DNA of 64,000 nucleotides from Dyella tabacisoli. Lineage in GTDB: Bacteria; Pseudomonadota; Gammaproteobacteria; Xanthomonadales; Rhodanobacteraceae. The notes under the pieces were generated by a model. That model had not been told where the DNA came from. It made no database searches and worked only from the letters and a program-made list of their open reading frames with translations. The translations under genes were made by a program, and so were the position numbers. How positions within the stretch are numbered: position 1 is the first letter of the stretch; every line of letters begins with the position of its first letter. The stretch is taken from NCBI RefSeq assembly GCF_003350925.1, contig NZ_KZ857180.1:62001-126000 (forward strand), written 5' to 3'. Shown here piece by piece: positions 26,815 through 37,345 of the stretch.

Positions 26815-27431
26815 AATTCGATGCCTTTCTGCGCTTTGATGCCGGCCTGAAACGCGTGCTTGACCACGCGCATCTCGGTCACCGTATCGGCCACGTCGAT
26901 CAGCCCATCGGGTGCGCCACGGCCGGTGATGACTACATGCTGGTTCGGCGGTCGTGCCGCTAGCGCCGTCAGCACTTGCTCAAGCTGCACATACTGCTGC
27001 ACCAGCGCGATATTCAACTCGTCGAGCAGTACAAAGTCGTATTCGGGATCGGCCAGCATACCGGCGGCGACCTGCCATGCCGCCTGCGCCGCGGCAATAT
27101 CGCGAGCCTTGTCCTGCGTCTCCCAAGTAAAGCCCTCGCCCATCACGTGATAGGCCAGCTCGTCATCGAAGCGGCGAAAAAAGGCCTCTTCGCCGGTCGA
27201 GAAACTGCCCTTGATGAACTGCACTACGCCACAGCGAAAACCGTGCCCCAAGGAGCGCGCCAACATGCCGAAGCCGGACGAACTCTTGCCCTTGCCATTG
27301 CCGGTATTGACCACCAGCACACCGCGCTCGATGGTGGCGCGGGCGATCTTGCGATCGACCAGCTCCTTCTTTCGCTGCATGCGCTCGCGGTGGCGCTCTT
27401 CGGCTGTCATGGGTTCGCGCTGATCGTTCAT
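26811..27431 (-). CDS. cobO: Corrinoid adenosyltransferase CobO (BtuR/CobA type)
   Basis: Transfers the 5'-deoxyadenosyl group from ATP to cob(I)alamin or other corrinoids. The 206-aa product has a basic N-terminus (EERHRERMQRKKELVDRKI), the P-loop NTGNGKGKSSSGFGMLAR, VVQFIKGSFSTGEEAFFRRF, a Walker B-like FVLLDELNIAL and VITGRGAPDGLIDVADTVTEM. The start ATG at 27431 (MNDQREPM) overlaps the upstream gene's stop as ATGA. The longer frame upstream is antiphase sequence of that gene. Confidence 0.95.
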   Translation of the reverse strand: MNDQREPMTAEERHRERMQRKKELVDRKIARATIERGVLVVNTGNGKGKSSSGFGMLARSLGHGFRCGVVQFIKGSFSTGEEAFFRRFDDELAYHVMGEGFTWETQDKARDIAAAQAAWQVAAGMLADPEYDFVLLDELNIALVQQYVQLEQVLTALAARPPNQHVVITGRGAPDGLIDVADTVTEMRVVKHAFQAGIKAQKGIEL

Positions 27432-28006
27432 GCCTGTACTCCTTGATGTGTGTGCGACTGCATCAGCCAACCAAGCAACTTGTGCAGCACGAGCGCCGCG
27501 CCGATATAGCTCAGCGTAGTACGTACGAACAACGGCCCCCACTGCCACAGCCGCGCGACGTACTCGCTGACATGCGGTGCGGCATAGCGGCCACCGAACC
27601 AGTAAAACGCCCCGTTGGAAATCGCGAACGACAAGGTGGCCGCAAGCAAGGCCACGCCGAATGCGCCGATCAGCGAGCCGGCGCTACCCTGCAGGTGCGC
27701 AGCGTATTGCCGACCGGCATACCACAGCACCGCATAGGCCGGCAGCAAAAAGCTATAAGCCACCGTGACGCAAAAATCGCTGACTCCGGCATAGCTGATC
27801 GACACCCAGTCCAGCACCACCGCAAGCGCCATGAATACACCGAACAGCAGATGGCGACGCAAATACAGGCCACCCAGAAAAAACACCGCCATCGAGGCAT
27901 CCGGCAAATGCAGCACATCGCCAAAATGCTTGAACCGAGTGGCGAGCATCCATACAAGCAGCGCGACAAACACTGCAATGGCACTGGGACGGGACAATGG
28001 TTTCAT
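27428..28006 (-). CDS. btuM: BtuM-like predicted vitamin B12 inner-membrane transporter
   Basis: Hydrophobic 192-aa protein with about six predicted membrane segments (around residues 8-22, 38-50, 55-72, 78-95, 110-130, 155-180). It matches what I know of BtuM, the solitary ECF-S-type B12 transporter of Gram-negative bacteria: the size is right, it sits between btuB and cobO under a cobalamin riboswitch, and it has a motif-like LPDASMAVFFLGGLYLR. A cysteine at position 79 (GVSDFCVTVAY) lies where BtuM of Thiobacillus denitrificans has the cobalt-ligating Cys80. No ECF energising components are visible. The family call is from memory, not a search. It overlaps cobO by 4 bp and begins 49 bp after btuB. 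Confidence 0.65.
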   Translation of the reverse strand: MKPLSRPSAIAVFVALLVWMLATRFKHFGDVLHLPDASMAVFFLGGLYLRRHLLFGVFMALAVVLDWVSISYAGVSDFCVTVAYSFLLPAYAVLWYAGRQYAAHLQGSAGSLIGAFGVALLAATLSFAISNGAFYWFGGRYAAPHVSEYVARLWQWGPLFVRTTLSYIGAALVLHKLLGWLMQSHTHQGVQA

Positions 28007-28055
28007 CGCGCTGATCTCATGATGGAATGACTCGTGACGGTGTACACATCAATAC

Positions 28056-29930
28056 TTACTGTGCGGGCTGATAACGCAAAGTAAGCATGTAGTTGCGTCC
28101 GGGCTGGTTGTAATAAGCCGCGGTTTCGTAGTGCTTGTTGAACACGTTGTTGGCGCTCAATTGCAGGCGCCAGTCTTTGTGCATGGCGTAAGTGACACGC
28201 AGATCGGTAAGCGCATAGCCGCCAAGCCGGTAGTTATTGGCGAGATCGTCATAACGATCGCCGGCGACATAGATGCTGCCGCCAAAACTCAGATCGCCCA
28301 TCTGCCGGTCGGCATCGATACGCCCGCTTTGCTTCGCCCGGCGCGGCAACCAGTTGCTGTGATAACTGCCGTTGGTTTCGTTACGCGGATCAAGCCAGGT
28401 TGCCGTGCCGCTCACATTCCATTCGGCGACTGTCGTATGCGCCGTAGCCTCGACGCCACGAATGCGTGCCCGCTCGATATTGTTCGCCGACCCATACGGA
28501 TACAGCGGCGGGTTGGGCGTGTTGTCGTACGCAATGAGGTCGTTGATCTTGTTCTGGAACGCATTCAGCGACCAACCGCCCCAGCTATGCGTGCCGCGCA
28601 GCCCGAGTTCGAAACTGCGCGAGCTTTCCGGCCGCAAGGTCGATTTGCCGTAGTAAGGGTAATAAAGCTCGTTGAACGTCGGCGCCTTGAATGCGGTGCC
28701 GTAGCTGGCCGTCAGTCGCAGCTCTTGAGTGAAATCCCAGCCCCACAACAGGCTGCCGGTGTTCTTGCCACCGAACTGGCTATTGTCGTCGCGGCGTACG
28801 CTCGCCTGTAGCGACTGGCTGCCAAAAGTCTGCTGCCATTGACCGAACCAACCACGATTGACGCGGTGATCGACCACATACGTGGTGTTGCTTTGCACCT
28901 TGTCGCCCTGCACGTCGAAACCAAGGCTGTACAAGCCGCCACCCGCACCGATGTCGGCCTGCAACGAACCAAGGTTGCGGCGTGTATTGAAGGTGCTGGT
29001 GTAGACGTTATTGAGATAGTTGTCGCTCAGATCCACGCTCTGGGCCAGGCTCAGGGTGAAGGTCAGCGCCTTGGACGGCTTGTAATGTACGCGCGTGCCT
29101 GCCACCTGCGACACCGAGTCGGAGCTGTTGCTGCTGGTGCCGTCGTATTTGTTGTGCGCCTCGGTGCGAAACACTCGCGCATCGGCGTCCCAGGCATCGC
29201 TGAAACGATAGCCGCCCTGCAACGACAACGAGTTATTGCGGTAGCCATCGCGATCGGGCTCATAGGTGTAGCAGCCACCACCATTGGGAAACGGCTTACC
29301 ACGGCAGGCATTAATGCCCTGGGTCTGGTCGTGCGAAGCCTCTAGCGAATACCAGGCTTGCGCCGTACGCCCGGCCACACCGGCCGAACCGCGCAAGGTG
29401 TCGTAGCTGCCGACGCCAAAGCTGAAATTCGGCACGAAGGCCCCTGCCGGGCGGCGAGTAAAGATCTGGATCACGCCACCGATGGCCTCCGAACCGTAGA
29501 GGCTGGAAAACGGTCCGCGCACGATCTCGATGCGCTCGATCTGTTCTACCGGAATGTCCTGGATCGCCGGAAGGCCAAGCGTGGCCGAACCGATCTTGAT
29601 GCCGTCGACCAGCACCAGCACATGATCGGCTTCGCTGCCGCGCAGAAACAGCGACGTCGGCTTGCCCGGACCGCCGTTATTGGCGATCGACATACCCGGC
29701 GTACCGCGCAGCAGATCCTGCACCGACGACGGCTGTAAGCGTTCGATATCGCTACGGTCGATCACCGTGATCGCCGCCAGCGTGCTCGACTGGGTCTGCT
29801 CGGTACGGGTGGCCGTAACGACGACGCTGGTGAGGTCGTTCGCCGCGTCTGCGGCAAACGCAGGGGCAAACACGGACAACAAAGCCACCGCCAACGCGGA
29901 TCGGCGGACCAACAAAACATGAGAATGCAC
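28056..29930 (-). CDS. btuB: Vitamin B12 outer-membrane receptor BtuB
   Basis: TonB-dependent importer of cobalamins. The 624-aa product has a signal peptide ending PAFAADA, a TonB-box region TSVVVTATRTEQ, a plug with DLLRGTPGMSIANNGGPGK, LFLRGSEADHVLVLVDGIKIGS and GPFSSLYGSEAIGGVIQIFTR, and a barrel ending RNYMLTLRYQPAQ. Start chosen: GTG at 29930, preceded at 7 nt by AGGAG. The frame extends 34 codons upstream through the riboswitch expression platform, which would give no signal peptide at the N-terminus. It is the first gene of the riboswitch-controlled operon. Confidence 0.95.
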   Translation of the reverse strand: MHSHVLLVRRSALAVALLSVFAPAFAADAANDLTSVVVTATRTEQTQSSTLAAITVIDRSDIERLQPSSVQDLLRGTPGMSIANNGGPGKPTSLFLRGSEADHVLVLVDGIKIGSATLGLPAIQDIPVEQIERIEIVRGPFSSLYGSEAIGGVIQIFTRRPAGAFVPNFSFGVGSYDTLRGSAGVAGRTAQAWYSLEASHDQTQGINACRGKPFPNGGGCYTYEPDRDGYRNNSLSLQGGYRFSDAWDADARVFRTEAHNKYDGTSSNSSDSVSQVAGTRVHYKPSKALTFTLSLAQSVDLSDNYLNNVYTSTFNTRRNLGSLQADIGAGGGLYSLGFDVQGDKVQSNTTYVVDHRVNRGWFGQWQQTFGSQSLQASVRRDDNSQFGGKNTGSLLWGWDFTQELRLTASYGTAFKAPTFNELYYPYYGKSTLRPESSRSFELGLRGTHSWGGWSLNAFQNKINDLIAYDNTPNPPLYPYGSANNIERARIRGVEATAHTTVAEWNVSGTATWLDPRNETNGSYHSNWLPRRAKQSGRIDADRQMGDLSFGGSIYVAGDRYDDLANNYRLGGYALTDLRVTYAMHKDWRLQLSANNVFNKHYETAAYYNQPGRNYMLTLRYQPAQ

Positions 29931-29939
29931 TGCAACGCT

Positions 29940-29975
29940 CCTTCGCCGCGCCAGCCCCGCGCGGTGTCGTGATAT
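29940..29975 (-). promoter_or_regulatory. Possible riboswitch expression-platform hairpin over the btuB ribosome site
   Basis: On the minus strand CCGCGC-GGGGCTG-GCGCGG is followed almost at once by AAGGAG, the btuB ribosome-binding site, and the GTG start. A stem this close to the site could control translation in response to the riboswitch about 85 nt upstream. The competing base pairing was not folded. Confidence 0.4.
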
Positions 29976-30057
29976 CGGGACAAGCGGAAGGAGACGTGGC
30001 GCCGGTGTGCCATGCACACAGCCCCATGACATGGCCCGCCGCCTGTCTGGTTAAGCC

Positions 30058-30245
30058 TCAAGGCCGGTCTCCGGGCTTGCGAGCGAAGGCCGTGGCCTCC
30101 CCGGTCAGCGCCTTCCCATGCACGCGGTGCACAGTGGCTTCATGCTGATCGTCTGCTCGCCTACCGTTGCGGGGGCAGCTCCGGAATTGCCATGCATGCA
30201 TGGCGCACCGGATTCCCGTTTCAACCGCCGACACAACGCCGGCAG
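30058..30245 (-). ncRNA. Cobalamin riboswitch
   Basis: All the conserved blocks of the cobalamin aptamer occur in order on the minus strand: GGGAATCCGGTGCG, GAGCTGCCCCCGCAACGGTA, GAAGCCACTGTG, TGGGAAGGCG and the B12 box AAGCCCGGAGACCGGCC. It lies 128 nt upstream of the btuB start and in the opposite direction from the TonB receptor at 30391. Binding of adenosylcobalamin is expected to repress btuB and the downstream cob genes. Confidence 0.96.
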
Positions 30246-30390
30246 TCACCTCAGGCTGCGCGAATCTTAGCAGCACCGCGATCTTTCGTTGACGCTGCCG
30301 CCGGGTTTCAATAGCTTGGCAGCGGGGAAGTCACGGGGTGATAACGCGAAACACGCGTATTTCGGCTATCGGGATTGGGGAGAAAACTTG

Positions 30391-32841
30391 ATGAGCAAGC
30401 GATACCAGGGCCGTACTGTGCCTGTCTGGTGCCTGTCGTTATTCGGAGGTTCTGCGCTGTTCGCCGCCGCAAGCGGCCTGGCCCAGACGGCGCCCACCGA
30501 GCAGCCGCCATCGACCAGCAACGCCAAGCAACTGCAGTCGGTGGTGGTTACCGGTACCCGTGCCAGCAACCGTACGGTGGCCGAGTCACTGTCACCGATC
30601 GATGTACTGAGCCCGGCCGACCTGCAATCCAGCGGTAATACCGACATCGCCAGCGCGCTGGGCCGTTTGCTGCCTTCGCTGGATTTTCCGCGGCCGGCGA
30701 TCAACGACGGTAACGACGCGCTGCGCCCGGCGACACTGCGCGGGCTGTCCCCCGACCATGTCCTGGTGCTGGTGGACGGCAAGCGCTATCACACCAGCTC
30801 CCTGGTCAACTACAACCCCTCGGTCGGCCGTGGCTCGGCACCGGTGGATCTCAATTCGATTCCGATCGCCGCCATCGATCATATCGAAGTGCTGCGCGAC
30901 GGCGCCGCCGCACAGTACGGCTCCGATGCCATCGCCGGCGTCATCAATATCGTGCTCAAGCACGGTGGCAGCGGCGGCCAGGTCACCGCCAGCGGCGGCG
31001 TCATGGACAAAGGCGACGGCGCGCAAAACGGCTTGGAAGCCTCGCTCGGCGTGCCGCTGGGCAAGGACGGCGACCTTGGCTGGTGGCGCGTGGCGCTGAA
31101 TTACCAGAGCGCGATGAAAACCAATCGCGCCGAATACGGCCTGCAAGACCCGGCCAGCAATGGCGGCGTGGAGTACCAGCGCTACGGCGACCCAGGCGTG
31201 AAAACCTTGCAGGCGCTGACCAATTTCAGTTTCGTGCTGGCGCCGAAAGTGGATTTATACGGCTATATCAATATGAGCCGGCGCAACGTCGACTCCAATG
31301 GTTATTACCGTACCGCCGGCTCCGGCCGCAACGTGCCGGCGATCTATCCGAACGGCTACCTGCCGCATATCGTCAACGCCACCAACGATGTCGCCGCCGT
31401 GCTCGGCGTCAAGGGCATCAGCGATGGCGGCTGGCATTGGGATGTGTCGGGCAACTACGGCGTCAATCGTCTCAACTTCGACGTCCGCAACAGCCTGAAT
31501 GTCGCGCTGTACAACACCCTCGGCTACACGCCCACGCAGTTTCATGTCGGCAAGTTCCGCACCACCCAGGGTGTGTTTAATCTCGACGTCAGCAAAGAGG
31601 TCGAGGGCTGGCTGCCCAATGCGCTCAACGTCGCCTTCGGCGCGGAATATCGCCGCGACGGCTACAACATCTATCCCGGCGACCCGAGTTCTTATTACGG
31701 CGACCCGGCCGGCGCCTTCCCCACCGGCTCACAGGTGTATCCGGGCCTGACCCCGCAGGTCAGCGGCAACTTCAGCCGCAACAGCAAAGCGGCCTACCTC
31801 GATCTGGAAACCGACCTCAGCAGCAAACTTTCCGTGGGCCTGGCCGGTCGCTACGAAAACTATAGCGACGCCGGCTCCACCCGCTCCGGCAAGCTGTCTG
31901 CGCGCTACCAGTTCACCGATACCTTTGCCTTGCGCGGCACCGCGTCCAACGGCTTTCGCGCGCCATCGCTGGCACAGCAGAACTACGAGTCGGTGGTGTC
32001 GATCATCCAGAACCAGCAGCTAGTGCAGGTAGGCACTTACCGCACCGCCTCACCCGAAGCCATCGCCTTGGGCGCCAAGCAGCTTAAACCGGAGAAATCG
32101 AGCAACTACAGCATCGGCGCGGTGTGGCAGCCGACCAATGATTTCAACGCCGTACTCGATCTCTACCAGATCCGCATCTGGCACCAGATCCTCTACTCCG
32201 ACCAGATCGACCTGATCGACAACCCGGCGCTGTTTGCCTATTTCAACTCGGTCGTGCCCAACAGCCAGGTCAGCGCGGCGCAGTATTTCGCCAATGCCGC
32301 CACCACCCGCACGCGCGGTGCCGACCTGGTCACCAACTACCGGATGGACTTGGGCGACTACGGCAACCTGCGCCTCAACCTCGGCGCCAACTACAACCAC
32401 ACCAAGGTGCTCAACGTTATCGCACCGCCGCACCAGTTGACCGACCACGTGCCGGGCATCCAACTGTTCGGCCGTGCCAGTCAGGGCATCCTCACCGCGG
32501 CCACCCCGCGCACCAAATACATCATCGGCGGCGACTGGCTTTATCGCGGTTTCGACCTGCACACCAATCTGACCCGCTACGGCGCGATCGAACGCCTCGG
32601 CGATACGCCGGCCGGCGACCAGCATTTCTCCGCCCGCTGGCTGTTGGATATGTCGCTCAGCTACAAGCTGCAAGATTGGTCGTTTACCGTGGGCGGCGAC
32701 AACATCACCAACCAGTACCCCACCCGCGTCACCCCGAACAACGCCTACGACTACTACAACGGCGAAATCCCCTACTCGCCGCTGTCGCCGTTCGGTTTCA
32801 ACGGCCGCTATTGGTACGCGAAGGTGAGCTATCACTGGTGA
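30391..32841 (+). CDS. TonB-dependent outer-membrane receptor (paralogue 2)
   Basis: Outer-membrane transporter of 816 aa, substrate unknown. It has a signal peptide (to SGLAQ), a TonB-box-like SVVVTGTRASNRT, a plug with RGLSPDHVLVLVDGKRYH and YGSDAIAGVINIVLKHGG, and a barrel ending YWYAKVSYHW. The start ATG at 30391 is preceded by GGGGAGAAAACTTG; the 34 codons upstream in frame lack the features of a signal peptide. It has exactly the same length as the receptor at 16221 and is clearly its paralogue. It is divergent from btuB and followed by a strong terminator. Confidence 0.93.
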   Translation: MSKRYQGRTVPVWCLSLFGGSALFAAASGLAQTAPTEQPPSTSNAKQLQSVVVTGTRASNRTVAESLSPIDVLSPADLQSSGNTDIASALGRLLPSLDFPRPAINDGNDALRPATLRGLSPDHVLVLVDGKRYHTSSLVNYNPSVGRGSAPVDLNSIPIAAIDHIEVLRDGAAAQYGSDAIAGVINIVLKHGGSGGQVTASGGVMDKGDGAQNGLEASLGVPLGKDGDLGWWRVALNYQSAMKTNRAEYGLQDPASNGGVEYQRYGDPGVKTLQALTNFSFVLAPKVDLYGYINMSRRNVDSNGYYRTAGSGRNVPAIYPNGYLPHIVNATNDVAAVLGVKGISDGGWHWDVSGNYGVNRLNFDVRNSLNVALYNTLGYTPTQFHVGKFRTTQGVFNLDVSKEVEGWLPNALNVAFGAEYRRDGYNIYPGDPSSYYGDPAGAFPTGSQVYPGLTPQVSGNFSRNSKAAYLDLETDLSSKLSVGLAGRYENYSDAGSTRSGKLSARYQFTDTFALRGTASNGFRAPSLAQQNYESVVSIIQNQQLVQVGTYRTASPEAIALGAKQLKPEKSSNYSIGAVWQPTNDFNAVLDLYQIRIWHQILYSDQIDLIDNPALFAYFNSVVPNSQVSAAQYFANAATTRTRGADLVTNYRMDLGDYGNLRLNLGANYNHTKVLNVIAPPHQLTDHVPGIQLFGRASQGILTAATPRTKYIIGGDWLYRGFDLHTNLTRYGAIERLGDTPAGDQHFSARWLLDMSLSYKLQDWSFTVGGDNITNQYPTRVTPNNAYDYYNGEIPYSPLSPFGFNGRYWYAKVSYHW

Positions 32842-32849
32842 GTAAATAA

Positions 32850-32881
32850 AACCACCCGGCCTAGCGCCGGGTGGTTTTTTT
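32850..32881 (+). terminator. Rho-independent terminator after TonB receptor
   Basis: Perfect 10-bp stem ACCACCCGGC / GCCGGGTGGT with a 4-nt loop followed by seven T, 9 bp after the receptor stop codon. Confidence 0.93.
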
Positions 32882-32885
32882 CATG

Positions 32886-33450
32886 GTGCGTAGGTTGGGG
32901 TGAGCGCAAGCGAACCCCAACGTTGCGCCACGTTGGGCGTCACCGCGAACCCCGACATTACGCAACGTTGGGCATCACTTCGTTCAGCCCAACCTACGGA
33001 GCCAAGATCCATAGCCACGGTCGTGAGAGATCTAGTGTTGCTCTGAAAGCGCTACGACCGGCGTCCGTACAATGTCTACGCAGGGCCGAAACCGAACGTT
33101 ACGGTCTTGCCGTGCGTAGGTTGGGGTGAGCGCAAGCGAACCCCAACGTTGCGCCACGTTGGGTGTCGCCGCGAACCCCGCCATTACGCAACGTTGGGCA
33201 TCACTTTGTTCAGCCCAACCTACGGAGCCAAGATCCATAGCCACGGTCGTGAGAGATCTAGTGTTGCTCTGAAAGCGCTACGACCGGCGTCCGTACAATG
33301 TCTACGCAGGGCCGAAACCGAACGTTACGGTCTTGCCGTGCGTAGGTTGGGGTGAGCGCAAGCGAACCCCAACGTTGCGCCACGTTGGGTGTCACCGCGA
33401 ACCCCAACATTACGCAACGTTGGGCATCACTTTGTTCAGCCCAACCTACG
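32886..33450. repeat. 226-bp tandem repeat containing IR-bounded MITE-like units
   Basis: Two and a half copies of a 226-bp unit starting at 32886, 33112 and 33338. Each unit holds a segment of about 113 bp bounded by inverted CGTAGGTTGGG / CCCAACCTACG, then a 113-bp spacer (GAGCCAAGATCCATAGCCAC ... GGTCTTGCC); the third copy lacks the spacer. The spacers of units 1 and 2 look identical, so duplication is recent. Inside, CCCAACGTTGCGCCACGTTGGG forms smaller hairpins. It fills the space between the receptor terminator and the clpB stop; no gene is supported. Confidence 0.93.
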
Positions 33451-33456
33451 CAGACT

Positions 33457-36039
<2,583 letters not shown>

Positions 36040-36091
36040 GGGCATATCTCCGCTTGAAGGGGGTTGGCGAGCCTGCCGCCACTGGGCAGAG

Positions 36092-36119
36092 AGATGCGGA
36101 CGTGGGCCAGGGATTCAAG
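36092..36119 (-). promoter_or_regulatory. Sigma-32-like heat-shock promoter for clpB
   Basis: On the minus strand CTTGAAT is followed, 13 bp later, by CCGCATCT, close to the heat-shock consensus CTTGAAA-N13-14-CCCATNT. The predicted transcription start would be about 40-45 nt before the clpB start. The -35 element ends only a few bases from the GGGGAAC array of element C. Confidence 0.65.
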
Positions 36120-36122
36120 CTT

Positions 36123-36352
36123 GGGAACGGGGAACGGGGAACGGGGAACGGGGAACGGGGAACGGGGAACGGGGAACGGGGAACGGGGAACGGGGAACGG
36201 GGAACGGGGAACGGGGAACGGGGAACGGGGAAAAGCCTAAAAAGCAGAAGCGAAAAAGCAAGAGAAAAACAAAGACAAAGTCAAAAAGAACGCGGATCTG
36301 CCATATCCCTCCAAACTTCATGTTCCCCGTTCCCCATCCCCCATTCCCCGCT
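36123..36352 (+). repeat. GGGGAAC-array hairpin element, copy C (longest array)
   Basis: One degenerate and fifteen perfect GGGGAAC units (36123-36233), A-rich spacer (AAAAGCCTAAAAAGCAGAAG..., to about 36310), right arm with GTTCCCCGTTCCCC and ATTCCCCG (about 36320-36352). It lies between the clpB promoter and the pgeF stop, and the right arm ends about 7 bp from that stop. Same orientation as the other copies. Confidence 0.95.
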
Positions 36353-36358
36353 CTCAAC

Positions 36359-37102
36359 TCACTCCAACCAGATCAAACTGGCAAACCGACCGCTGCGAGC
36401 CCCTTCGCGGCGATAGGAATAGAAGCGGGGATCAGTGAAGGTATCGAAACCGCCGCCATAGATATGCTTGACGCCTACGGCGCTGAGGCGGCGTTTGGCC
36501 AGGGTCGCCAGATCGCAACGCCAATGTTTGGCGCGCGTGGGCTCGAAACAACCGGCAGCCTCGGCATCGTGATTGACGAAGGCGTTGCGCACCTCTTCGC
36601 CCACCTCGTAGGAGGCTGCCCCTATGCACGGCCCCAGCCAAGCCAGCAAACGCGACGCCGGCGTTTGCATTTGCTCGATGGTCGCCTCCAGCACGCCGGC
36701 GGCCAAGCCACGCCAGCCGGCATGGGCGACACCGATCTCACGACCGTCATCGGTGCAGAAAAACACCGGCAAGCAATCAGCGGTGAGAATGGACAGCACC
36801 GTACCGGGCAAATGCGATACCGCGGCATCGGCTTGCGGTTCATCCGCACTGGGCAATGGCCCCAGCTCGGCCACCATGGTGCCGTGCACCTGATGCAGCC
36901 AACGCGGTGCGGCCGGCAACGCCAAAGCTTGTTGCAAGGCGCCACGGTTGGCAGCTACGACATCGGCGATATCACCGCTGCGCAGGCCAAGATTGAAGCG
37001 TTCAAACGGCGCCGCCGACACTCCCGGCCCCATGCGCGTACTTACCGCCGCACGAACCTGTCGCGGAGCGGGCCAATCGGGGAACAGCCAGGCGTCGGTC
37101 AT
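36359..37102 (-). CDS. pgeF: PgeF/YfiH-family laccase-domain protein
   Basis: Family described as a polyphenol oxidase-like / purine nucleoside phosphorylase and, in E. coli, as a peptidoglycan amino-acid editing factor; which activity dominates here is unknown. The 247-aa product has the zinc-site signature spread over three motifs: LHQVHGT (His), ILTADCLPVFF (Cys) and GVAHAGWRGL (His). It lies next to rluD, an order common in gammaproteobacteria. Confidence 0.9.
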   Translation of the reverse strand: MTDAWLFPDWPAPRQVRAAVSTRMGPGVSAAPFERFNLGLRSGDIADVVAANRGALQQALALPAAPRWLHQVHGTMVAELGPLPSADEPQADAAVSHLPGTVLSILTADCLPVFFCTDDGREIGVAHAGWRGLAAGVLEATIEQMQTPASRLLAWLGPCIGAASYEVGEEVRNAFVNHDAEAAGCFEPTRAKHWRCDLATLAKRRLSAVGVKHIYGGGFDTFTDPRFYSYRREGARSGRFASLIWLE

Positions 37103-37205
37103 AGGAGCTGATACAGGGAGTGGGGATGGGGTGCAGGCATAGCGTGGCAGTGCAAGCTTGCGGTTCTATTCCGTCACGCTCCGTTGACTACCTTAGCAAG
37201 AACGC

Positions 37206-37331
37206 ACCCTCTCCCAACCTCCCCCTGCGCGCGGGGGGGAGTAAAGCAAAAGCTCGCCTCAGTCAGCTCCCTCCCCTGCTTGTCCCGGAAAAGGGACTCC
37301 CTTCGGTCGCAGGGAGGGTTGGGGAGGGGTG
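37206..37331. repeat. C-rich/G-rich hairpin repeat (inverted relative to 18700 copy)
   Basis: Contains CCCTCTCCCAACCTCCCCCT, CTCCCTCCCCTGCTTGTCCC, the inner stem GGGACTCCCTTCGGTCGCAG and GGAGGGTTGGGGAGGGG. The inner GGGAGTCCCTTTT/GGGACAAGCAGG module is the reverse complement of the one at 18700-18811. It sits between rluD (3' end) and pgeF (5' end) and may terminate rluD transcripts. Confidence 0.8.
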
Positions 37332-37345
37332 CCGGCGGCCCCTAA

